From: Candidatus Latescibacterota bacterium
GTDB taxonomy: Bacteria > Latescibacterota > MVCY01
Direction: 5' to 3'
DNA length: 17,093 nt
Assembly (NCBI GenBank): GCA_030669445.1
Contig: DAOVDP010000007.1
Location: forward strand, 1 to 17,093
The notes beneath the pieces were generated by a model. It made no database searches and was not told the DNA's origin. It worked only from the letters and a program-made list of their open reading frames with translations. Shown in pieces: positions 7,098 through 14,045 of the stretch. Made by a program: the position numbers and the translations under genes. How positions within the stretch are numbered: the first letter of the stretch is position 1; the number at the start of each line of letters is the position of its first letter.

Positions 7098-9281
7098 CTA
7101 TTTTGACAACCAGAATATTATACTTGCTATTCTGTTTTCTAATGCCAGCACAGCAATTTTTATTAAATTATTTTCTTTGCAGTAACTCATCTCCTTCTCA
7201 TATCCGATTGTACAAAACTTCACTTTGTTAACATGGTTAAAACCTAATTTGGTGCAGTCCAGGATTATCTCAAAACCACTTGTTTTATCTCTATTATCTA
7301 ATATATTTACTATAGATATATTGTCATATTTATGCTTAAAAACTTTCACTTCTATATCTTTGGGTATTTTCTCAACCCCAATATCATCCATAAATTTCGA
7401 ATTATATAGATAATTTTTACTTTTCCTGCGGAGGCTGATAACCTTTCTAGCATACTCTGTAAAATTTTCACCCTTTCTCAGCCGCCTGTAGAGACATAAA
7501 TCAAATCTGTATCCCAACAAGAATACTCTGTTCAATACATCCTTTTCTGTCCACCGTCTATGTTTGATTTCAGGGTAATATGATTGTAAGGTCTTCTCAG
7601 ACCACCCATTAGCGAAGCCATCGATAGTAATATAATCTGGGAACGTGTAAGAGAAAACCTCTGGGCAGGGATACATAGTTTGGGTTGAAAAACTTGTATA
7701 TAGGTGCATATGCCCAAACTGGCCAACAGCGTCGCCATTGCCCTCAAAGGTTATAGAGAAATCCGGAACTATTTTTCTGGCCTCTTCGGCGAGTTTTTTC
7801 AAAAACATTACCCTTCCCTGAACCAGTGCCCCGTGATGTTTATGCCCATGATTGAAGTTGAAACAATAAGTTACCGGCGGTGATGAAACCTGATCCACAT
7901 AAACAGCATTAGCACCATACTCCTTCACATATTTCTCCAATATCCAGTATAACAGATAATTTTGCCATCCGTCACAATACAAACACATAATTCTATACCC
8001 ATCTGACCAAGAGGCGTTTGTCTGCCCCGGGTATTGCCTAACATACGACCCATCAAAATGCAATTGTGCATATTTTTTAAATTCATTGATCCAGTCTGGT
8101 ATTGGCACATCAGGGGGTATTTTATCTCTATACTTTTCTCTTAGTTCAGGAAGTCTTGGATCAAAAGCTTGGATATTAAAATAGAATCCAACATGGCCAC
8201 CATTAGCTTTAACATAATTTATTCCCTCTTTCAGCTCTTCTGGACCACCCCGGTATGGATCTGGATAGTAAAACCTATAGCAGCAGGAGTTCCCGATCAT
8301 TTGTCCCCAAAATTGGACATAATTTAATCCAAGGTATCTAGCCTCCTCAAAAATTGCCGGGATGTCTCTAAAGCTATTATTCTCTTGGTGAAGTCCTACA
8401 CCGTACCAGCCATCACATTCCTTAACCCACATAGGAATCACAGGCTTAGCCATCCATGACTCACACCATTCTCGATACCTATCGGCGGCCCAATGCCAAT
8501 CACCTCTATGAACACCTATCACATAAGGCTCAGATTTCCACTCATCACCTGGAGGGACATAAGCGAATTTTCTCAATCCTAGCCTTATGGTGTTATTTTC
8601 TATGATTGGCTCGGATTCCAGCTCGGTCAAAATCAAACTCTTGTCATAGCTGGCTACATATAGCCCCCCATTTTTGTCATATAGATCCATCCAGGGCATA
8701 GATGCATAGCCACAGTGGCAGATATTTGTCGGATAGGTACCAGTCTTTGAAATTGGGTCTGAGATTTTCTCACCAAATCTATTAGGCCTAACAAGCACAT
8801 CATCTTCATGCCTCAGTCCTATCCTGACCCCATGGAGTTGCGGAAAGCCCACAGCAACTACCTGTCCAACATGTATATTATCAAACTCGTTCTTTACAAG
8901 AATAAAACAATTAATAAGCTCTGAGTCTTTGGCTACTTCTAAACTGATAACCACATGTATTGAGTTAAGGAGAATATGTTTGATTACTAATTTGCTCACT
9001 TCATCAGTTGTCTCAGTGTGAAACCCCTTGAAGCTACTTATATTCGGGTATCTAACCTTATAGGGTTCTGTATCGTTTGCATAGGGTGGGCGTCTTTTGT
9101 CACCCAATAAGGTCCAAATATAAAAAATAGCCCGACCAGGATCAGCAATATACTCCGTATTGCTCAGCCTATTAACTAATCCCATCAAATTCCCATTTGA
9201 CTTATCAAACCTCATTTCTAAGAATTTATTCCCTAAACATAACAGATCATCGGTTATTCTGCAATATGATTCATTTCCCAT
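7098..9281 (-). CDS. DUF6259-type glycoside-hydrolase-like protein (TIM barrel)
   Basis: A 727-residue protein resembling the DUF6259 family, which sits near retaining/inverting alpha-glycosidase TIM barrels (GH31/36/97-like). The N-terminal part (1-260) is beta-sandwich-like, with GGLYVASYDKS typical of the linker into the barrel. The barrel (about 270-600) opens with PVIPMWVKECDGWYGVGLHQ. Candidate acidic catalytic residues are Asp463 at a strand end (AVYVDQVSSPP) and Glu513 (ITFEGNGD); this assignment is inference. The C-terminal part (about 635-727) is a small beta domain. No signal peptide is visible, so it may be cytoplasmic and act on imported oligosaccharides, consistent with the importer operon 140 bp downstream. 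Composition is unlike its neighbours: 7141-7440 is about 29% G+C, with the rest near 40-45%. A strong GGAGGT precedes the ATG. The family is fairly secure; the activity is unknown. Confidence 0.7.
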   Translation of the reverse strand: MGNESYCRITDDLLCLGNKFLEMRFDKSNGNLMGLVNRLSNTEYIADPGRAIFYIWTLLGDKRRPPYANDTEPYKVRYPNISSFKGFHTETTDEVSKLVIKHILLNSIHVVISLEVAKDSELINCFILVKNEFDNIHVGQVVAVGFPQLHGVRIGLRHEDDVLVRPNRFGEKISDPISKTGTYPTNICHCGYASMPWMDLYDKNGGLYVASYDKSLILTELESEPIIENNTIRLGLRKFAYVPPGDEWKSEPYVIGVHRGDWHWAADRYREWCESWMAKPVIPMWVKECDGWYGVGLHQENNSFRDIPAIFEEARYLGLNYVQFWGQMIGNSCCYRFYYPDPYRGGPEELKEGINYVKANGGHVGFYFNIQAFDPRLPELREKYRDKIPPDVPIPDWINEFKKYAQLHFDGSYVRQYPGQTNASWSDGYRIMCLYCDGWQNYLLYWILEKYVKEYGANAVYVDQVSSPPVTYCFNFNHGHKHHGALVQGRVMFLKKLAEEARKIVPDFSITFEGNGDAVGQFGHMHLYTSFSTQTMYPCPEVFSYTFPDYITIDGFANGWSEKTLQSYYPEIKHRRWTEKDVLNRVFLLGYRFDLCLYRRLRKGENFTEYARKVISLRRKSKNYLYNSKFMDDIGVEKIPKDIEVKVFKHKYDNISIVNILDNRDKTSGFEIILDCTKLGFNHVNKVKFCTIGYEKEMSYCKENNLIKIAVLALENRIASIIFWLSK

Positions 9282-9287
9282 TGGACT

Positions 9288-9293
9288 ACCTCC
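9288..9293 (-). promoter_or_regulatory. Strong Shine-Dalgarno site of the DUF6259-type gene
   Basis: On the minus strand this reads GGAGGT, six bases before the ATG at 9279-9281. It is the best ribosome-binding site in the window and fixes the start of the gene. Confidence 0.7.
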
Positions 9294-9308
9294 GCGAAAT
9301 CTGTTCCT

Positions 9309-9336
9309 ATTTTATTAGGTCCAGATTTTGCAGCAA
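9309..9336 (-). promoter_or_regulatory. Candidate sigma70-type promoter for the DUF6259-type gene
   Basis: On the minus strand, TTGCTG (9331-9336) and TAAAAT (9309-9314) are separated by 16 bases and lie in the 106-bp gap upstream of the gene. The -10 matches TATAAT at five of six positions, the -35 only at three. In AT-rich DNA this could occur by chance. Confidence 0.25.
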
Positions 9337-9387
9337 CTTATGAGAATTCAAGACATGAGAGAAATAACGTCATTGGTTATCAGTTCA

Positions 9388-12222
9388 CTAAATCCCCTCA
9401 AGCTCGGTCTTCTTCAACCCCAATCTTCCCCTCTGCTCGACGAACCAGTCATCATCGGTGGCTAACTGTATTAATGCCCGCTTTGCCTCTCTGCTGTGAG
9501 GGAAATCGGCCAGGGCATCGGCCACAAACGCCCTCAGCTTTGGGTCATTCCAACCCTCAGTTTTTGATAACCCGAGTAACGGCTCAACCGCTCTCCCATC
9601 ACCGATCTCCCCTAAAGCTTGAACAGTCAAGTAACGAGACAGGATGTTTTCATTCTCTAAGTTTCCTATCAGATAGGGGACTGCTTTTCCTCCAAACTTC
9701 ACCAAGGCATCTTTTGCAGGGTACCTGACACTGTAATAGGGGTCGGATAGCGCCTTGACCAAGATGGGGATTGCTCGGGGATCACCGATTTGACCTAAGG
9801 CAAAGACAATGCTCTTCCGCACGATCTGGTTTTTCTCCTCTTCGAGCAGCTCAATCAGGGGCTTGACAGCCTGTTGGCTTCCTATTTTGCCCAGTGCTGT
9901 GGCTGCCGCTGAGAGAATCTGCCACTGACGGGAGTACATATCCTCGACGGCAGAAGGGCTGTTGCTCAACAGCTCTATCAATGGCTCGACAGCCCTCTTC
10001 TCGTCGATCCTCCCCAAGACCTGGGCGGCCAGGGATACCTCTGACCAATTGTCGGTCTTTAAAACCTTAATCAACGGCTCCACAGCCGGGCTGCCAATCC
10101 TGGCCAAAAGCTCCCGGACATAATACCTCTCTCGAGCGCCCCCCGCTTTCATAATTGAGATCAGATAAGGTATTGATTCATCCGGATTGGCGATCATCTC
10201 ACCTCTGGCATATTCGGCTAATTTGGAGAACTTCGGATACCCGCAGTTGGCCATAGTGAACAGCTCATCCATTGTGTATGCCCGTTTCTCAACCTCGGCC
10301 TTCTCTCCTGGAGGCCACAGCGGAGCTTTCGACAGATAGGGGAAGTCTATCCCTATGCCATAGGTGGTTCCCATCCAGAAGCTGTTGTCGGTGCCCTTGG
10401 CGGAGTAGAAGTCTTCGCCCTCCAAGTCAAGGAGTATCCCCAGGGAGCCATATTCATAGCTGAACCTGCCGTGGCCGTGGGTGGTCATTTTGTCCTTCGA
10501 TAAATAGCCATCATTGCCACCTTCATCAATCAGTATCCCAATGCCGTGATGGCTTGCCGCCCCCTGTGAGAGGCCATAGGCACTATAGGTGTCATTTCCT
10601 TGTTTGTCAAGGAGATAGCCCACACCTAAGTCATGGCCTTCACCCTGGGAGACACCTTTGCTGATGTAATCATCACTGCCGGAGCAATCCAGCAAGGTAC
10701 CGATGGAGATGTGGATGCCAGCGCCCTGCCCATAGTCAAAAGTTTTGTAGGTATCATTATCGCCTCTGTCGACGATTGAGCCGATGGAATACCAATAGCT
10801 GGCCCCCTGTCCGTAGACATCCGCCACATAGGTGTCATTGCCGGATCCTTCTGAGATCATCCCGATCCCACCGGAGTAATCCGGACGATAACCCAAACCA
10901 AAGCCTTGCGACATAGTGAGAAAACGGGGAAGATTGGAGCGGAACAGGTCAGTATATTTTGATTGAGCCAGATAGGAATCGTTCCCTCCTTTCTCATCCA
11001 CATAGCCAAAGCCACCTACGAAGCCGAACCCTTGGGAATACACCGCAGCTAAATAGGTGTCATCGCCTTTGTAGTCGCCGAGGAAACCGGCGCCAATAAA
11101 TCCAGCACCCTGGACAAAGGTGTCGCCGAGGTATTTATCGTCTCCTGCTTCGTCTATCAAAAAGCCCACGCCGATCCATCCGGTGCCCAAGCTGCGATTT
11201 TTCACCTGGTAAATATCATCGCCGCTTTGATCGACTAGAACGCCGACCCCAAGGGAGCCTGCTCCCACAGCTCCATCTCGGTCAGCCAGGTACAGATCGT
11301 CCCCCTGTAAGTCTATTGAGATGGCAACGGGAAACTTACCATCAAGATTCCCACCGGCATTACCCAGATATTGGTCGTTGCCTCCGAAGTCGATGATGAG
11401 GGCAAAATCGCCCTTGTAGATGGTTTGTCCGGTTCCACCGACGATGATATCGCCGATCGGACTTTTCTCATAGTACCAGACATCGGCCGATGCGATTTTC
11501 GGATCGAGGTTCAACTTTTTGACTTTCTGGAATTTCATTCCGTCCAACTTCTTTACTATCTCCTCCATCCCGTCCAGAACCGTGATCCCAGCCTCGATGA
11601 TCTGCTCTCTTCTTACCCCCTTTATCAGGTCAAAGACCTTCTCCCCCTTTTGTGAACCCTCCTGCCTTTCTGCCTCCAATTTGAAGATCCCTTTATCCTT
11701 GTCCCTGACATCCTCCTTTAACAGCAAAGGGCTTTCCGTCCTCAGATATTCCATTTCATCGTCGCTCAGATTGATAAATGCCTCTGCCAACAAAGATTTT
11801 GCCTTAAGCACCTTGCCCTTCAGTTGATCGATTATTATATCGAGCTCCTTTGAGAGCCCTGTATTGGTTTGTTTCTCAATCTCTGGTAGCTCAGATGGAG
11901 GATCTAAACTGAGGTCAAGCTGAGAGGCCATCGATTCCAATTTTTCTTTGAGGGAGGCCTTCCTTTCCAGGGAGAGGGTGAGGCTGTCCGCGTAGTCGAT
12001 GGATTGAAGAGGATTGGCCAACAGATGGTTAACGATCCTCAGACGGAAGACATCTTGCTCAGTAAAGTCAGGACGGACATAAAGGTCGCTCTCCCTCATC
12101 TTAAGATAACTCAATGCTGTTCTGATAGCCTCATCTCGTCCTATTCTTTCCTCTTTTTCATTGGCAAAAACGGTTACCGTAAGGGCGAAAACTAACAGGA
12201 AAGTGGAGATGCTCTTTCTCAT
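9388..12222 (-). CDS. Exported protein with ~12 tandem Gly/Asp/Tyr repeats and C-terminal HEAT repeats
   Basis: A 944-residue protein. Residues 1-20 are a signal peptide (cleavage likely after VFA20). Residues 25-265 are largely helical and charged. Residues 273-607 hold about 12 tandem units of roughly 22-27 residues around a G-x-G-x-L-x-D-x-x-G-[DN]-D-x-Y core, usually with QGxG before the next unit. Such regular Gly/Asp turns with hydrophobic strands suggest a beta-solenoid or a metal-binding stack loosely like RTX repeats; this is inference. Residues 680-940 are HEAT-like helical repeats (e.g. AVEPLIKVLK, AVEPLIELLS, AVKPLIELLE, AIPILVKALS), usually a protein-interaction scaffold. The product is likely periplasmic or surface-exposed. 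AAAGGAG stands nine bases before the ATG. It lies between two putative carbohydrate enzymes, so glycan or protein scaffolding is possible. No enzyme motif is seen. Confidence 0.8.
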   Translation of the reverse strand: MRKSISTFLLVFALTVTVFANEKEERIGRDEAIRTALSYLKMRESDLYVRPDFTEQDVFRLRIVNHLLANPLQSIDYADSLTLSLERKASLKEKLESMASQLDLSLDPPSELPEIEKQTNTGLSKELDIIIDQLKGKVLKAKSLLAEAFINLSDDEMEYLRTESPLLLKEDVRDKDKGIFKLEAERQEGSQKGEKVFDLIKGVRREQIIEAGITVLDGMEEIVKKLDGMKFQKVKKLNLDPKIASADVWYYEKSPIGDIIVGGTGQTIYKGDFALIIDFGGNDQYLGNAGGNLDGKFPVAISIDLQGDDLYLADRDGAVGAGSLGVGVLVDQSGDDIYQVKNRSLGTGWIGVGFLIDEAGDDKYLGDTFVQGAGFIGAGFLGDYKGDDTYLAAVYSQGFGFVGGFGYVDEKGGNDSYLAQSKYTDLFRSNLPRFLTMSQGFGLGYRPDYSGGIGMISEGSGNDTYVADVYGQGASYWYSIGSIVDRGDNDTYKTFDYGQGAGIHISIGTLLDCSGSDDYISKGVSQGEGHDLGVGYLLDKQGNDTYSAYGLSQGAASHHGIGILIDEGGNDGYLSKDKMTTHGHGRFSYEYGSLGILLDLEGEDFYSAKGTDNSFWMGTTYGIGIDFPYLSKAPLWPPGEKAEVEKRAYTMDELFTMANCGYPKFSKLAEYARGEMIANPDESIPYLISIMKAGGARERYYVRELLARIGSPAVEPLIKVLKTDNWSEVSLAAQVLGRIDEKRAVEPLIELLSNSPSAVEDMYSRQWQILSAAATALGKIGSQQAVKPLIELLEEEKNQIVRKSIVFALGQIGDPRAIPILVKALSDPYYSVRYPAKDALVKFGGKAVPYLIGNLENENILSRYLTVQALGEIGDGRAVEPLLGLSKTEGWNDPKLRAFVADALADFPHSREAKRALIQLATDDDWFVEQRGRLGLKKTELEGI
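9403..10185 (-). repeat. HEAT-repeat coding segment of the 944-residue protein
   Basis: Encodes residues about 680-940. Helical units recur roughly every 30-40 residues, with the hallmark A-V-x-P-L-I-x-L-L second helix and L-G-x-I-G/D turns (VLGRIDEKRAVEPL, ALGKIGSQQAVKPL, ALGQIGDPRAIPIL, ALGEIGDGRAVEPL). At least five to six repeats are visible. Confidence 0.8.
10399..11406 (-). repeat. Tandem Gly/Asp/Tyr repeat-coding segment (~12 units)
   Basis: Encodes residues about 273-608. The units carry cores such as IDFGGNDQY, IDLQGDDLY, VDQSGDDIY, IDEAGDDKY, GDYKGDDTY, VDEKGGNDSY, SEGSGNDTY, VDRGDNDTY, LDCSGSDDY, LDKQGNDTY, IDEGGNDGY and LDLEGEDFY. Unit 6 carries an insertion of about 25 residues. 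The DNA itself is not a clean tandem repeat, so the units are old and diverged at nucleotide level. Confidence 0.85.
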
Positions 12223-12231
12223 TTTCTTTTT

Positions 12232-12238
12232 CTCCTTT
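12232..12238 (-). promoter_or_regulatory. Shine-Dalgarno site of the repeat/HEAT protein gene
   Basis: On the minus strand this reads AAAGGAG, nine bases before the ATG at 12220-12222, which supports that start and the signal peptide it gives. Confidence 0.6.
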
Positions 12239-12297
12239 GCCCAGTGATGTTTAAAAGAGCTTCGCTCTTAACTATCTTGACAATGTCACATTTTCAT

Positions 12298-12319
12298 GTC
12301 ATTGCGAGGTTTCGTCGCG
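12298..12319 (+). repeat. Degenerate half-copy of the GTCATTGCGAG palindrome
   Basis: GTCATTGCGAGG followed by TTTCGTCGCG matches one outer arm of the palindrome at 1643-1724. The opposite arm is not present. It ends 11 bp beyond the stop of the GC-rich lyase-like gene. A separate 6-bp stem, AAGAGC/GCTCTT with a three-base loop, lies close by in the same 108-bp spacer, before the signal-peptide gene. Confidence 0.55.
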
Positions 12320-12330
12320 CCCCTGATATG

Positions 12331-14016
12331 TCAGACTATGCTCTGCGTGGCTGCCGACCAGGTCCCACAGCGGATCTCCAGCACCCGGTCCACCGGCGTG
12401 ACCAAGGTAATCAGCATCCGGAAGGACTCAGGGGAGGGCTCACTGTTGCGCATGTGCCACATGCGGTGTGCCAGCGCTCCCGGCCCAACGGAGATCGCAT
12501 CAGTCCCCACGCGGTAGGTGGCATAACCCACCTTCAGAAAGGCCGTATTCCCTGCAGTCCCCTGGACCACCCCACTGTCAAATTCAAACTCACCACCCGG
12601 CGCAAAGACACACTCGATCTGAAAAGGAATATTGTCAAGCCCACCTGAGGTAGTAATATGCAGATCAAATCCCCGTTCCACTTCCTGGATCTCCAGGTCC
12701 ACCTCCAGCGGCGGCAGCGTAGAGGTCTCGCGTCGGCCGCGGACCTCTTGCCAGTTCGCCGCATCTACCTTTTCCGCAACAGGCAACCAGTAGACCGGGC
12801 GGTCGTAGTCCTTCTCCTTATAGTGCAGGTTTTTGCCGTAATGATGCATCCGGACCCGGCCATCCTCGGCGCGAAAATCCTCCCCGATGAACTGCCCCGT
12901 GGCAAAATAGGTCGAGGAGAGCTTAACAGCGGTTAGCTGGGCCTGGCCGTAGTGTAGGCTGAAAGGTGCAGTAATGCCGGCGGCGGCCGTGGCACTGAGA
13001 GCCCCCTGGCGTACCCGCCAGAGCCCGGAGGCCGGATAGACCTTGGAATAACGCTCCGGCAGAGGGGTGCGCTCCAGCTCATCAGCCCGCCACTCGGGAT
13101 GCTCGACGAATGGTTGTAGGGTCCAAGGTAAACCGCCATTGCTCAGATCAAAAAGCCAGTCCGCCACGGTCACATAGAACCCGTTCTTATCCTGGCGTCC
13201 CAGCGCATAGTAGCTGTCTGCCAGGTTCACTGGCACAATTCTCTTCCCCCGGTCATGCCGACGGGAGATGCTGGTGACCACGGTACCGTCCGCATGCAGG
13301 AGGTAGTAGGAAAAATCCAGGTTCCGGCGCACTGGCTCCAGCAGTTCCGGACGGCCCAGCGCCGCCGCGGCCAAGCGCAACGACCGGTTACAGACCGCGT
13401 TGTAGACCCCGGTGCTACGCTCGCTGTACTCCCCATCTGCATTGATATCAATGGTCTCTGCCAGGTAGGCCTCGATCGTGTCCAGTACATCCAACTCAGG
13501 AAAGAGTTCCAGGGCCTGAGACAGCGCTGATACCAGCACCCAGCGATGGTTCGGAGTATGGAATCCTCCTGAGGCCATCCCTGGCGCGGCGGTGCGGATA
13601 AATTCTCCCAGGACTTCGGCCATCTCACCGCCCCCCTTATCCCCTTCTGCCTCGGTCTTGCGGGCCGCCTTCACTACCGGCGCAATGGCCTGGACCACAA
13701 AGGCCGTGGTCGGCGCGCAATCGAAATTGGTCACAATCAGGTCCACTCGGCCGGAAGGCCGGCGCGCAGTGCGGACATACTCCACCGCCAGCAGGATCCG
13801 GTCGAGCACCTCCCGGCTCTGGTAGTGGCGGGACTCTTTCAGCAGATAGGCAAAGCCCAGGGACGTGACCGTGGACAGGCAGTCGCTGCCGGCTATCCCC
13901 TCCCCCGGGCTGATAAAAGCCCCGCAGTCCGGGCGGGCTCGGTCAAGCACCTGCCGGGGTAGTATGGTATCCACCTGGGCATCCAGCAGCGGCACCAGAT
14001 TTTGGTACTTCAGCAT
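12331..14016 (-). CDS. Putative heparinase II/III-like (alpha/alpha)6-toroid carbohydrate lyase
   Basis: A 561-residue protein not assigned to a named family. Residues 1-300 are helical, with pairs resembling an (alpha/alpha)6 toroid; residues 330-561 are beta-rich, as in the sandwich domain of polysaccharide lyases of the heparinase II/III or alginate-lyase kind. Conserved-looking polar clusters that could line an active site are T-P-N156-H157-R158, S-T-G-V-Y205-N206 with C-N210-R211, and D243-G-T with S-R-R-H254-D255. No signal peptide is visible, so it may act in the cytoplasm, or the true export route is not apparent. It starts 29 bp after the stop of the membrane-protein gene, with GAAGGGGG before the ATG, so the two are probably one transcript. 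G+C is about 63% in five sampled 60-base lines, the highest in the window. Lyase activity is an inference from fold-like features and context. Confidence 0.5.
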   Translation of the reverse strand: MLKYQNLVPLLDAQVDTILPRQVLDRARPDCGAFISPGEGIAGSDCLSTVTSLGFAYLLKESRHYQSREVLDRILLAVEYVRTARRPSGRVDLIVTNFDCAPTTAFVVQAIAPVVKAARKTEAEGDKGGGEMAEVLGEFIRTAAPGMASGGFHTPNHRWVLVSALSQALELFPELDVLDTIEAYLAETIDINADGEYSERSTGVYNAVCNRSLRLAAAALGRPELLEPVRRNLDFSYYLLHADGTVVTSISRRHDRGKRIVPVNLADSYYALGRQDKNGFYVTVADWLFDLSNGGLPWTLQPFVEHPEWRADELERTPLPERYSKVYPASGLWRVRQGALSATAAAGITAPFSLHYGQAQLTAVKLSSTYFATGQFIGEDFRAEDGRVRMHHYGKNLHYKEKDYDRPVYWLPVAEKVDAANWQEVRGRRETSTLPPLEVDLEIQEVERGFDLHITTSGGLDNIPFQIECVFAPGGEFEFDSGVVQGTAGNTAFLKVGYATYRVGTDAISVGPGALAHRMWHMRNSEPSPESFRMLITLVTPVDRVLEIRCGTWSAATQSIV

Positions 14017-14045
14017 CCAACCCCCTTCTCAGCGAACCACGAGAT

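Noticed and set aside
10399..11406. Calling the Gly/Asp repeats a true RTX toxin domain
   Set aside because: The RTX nonapeptide GGxGxDxUx is not matched; units are 22-27 residues and the C-terminus is HEAT repeats, not an RTX secretion signal.
12244..12648. 134-codon plus-strand frame antisense to the lyase-like gene
   Set aside because: Long antisense frames are expected in GC-rich coding DNA; the sequence is Pro/Arg-rich without domain features, and the minus-strand gene has a good start and coherent protein.
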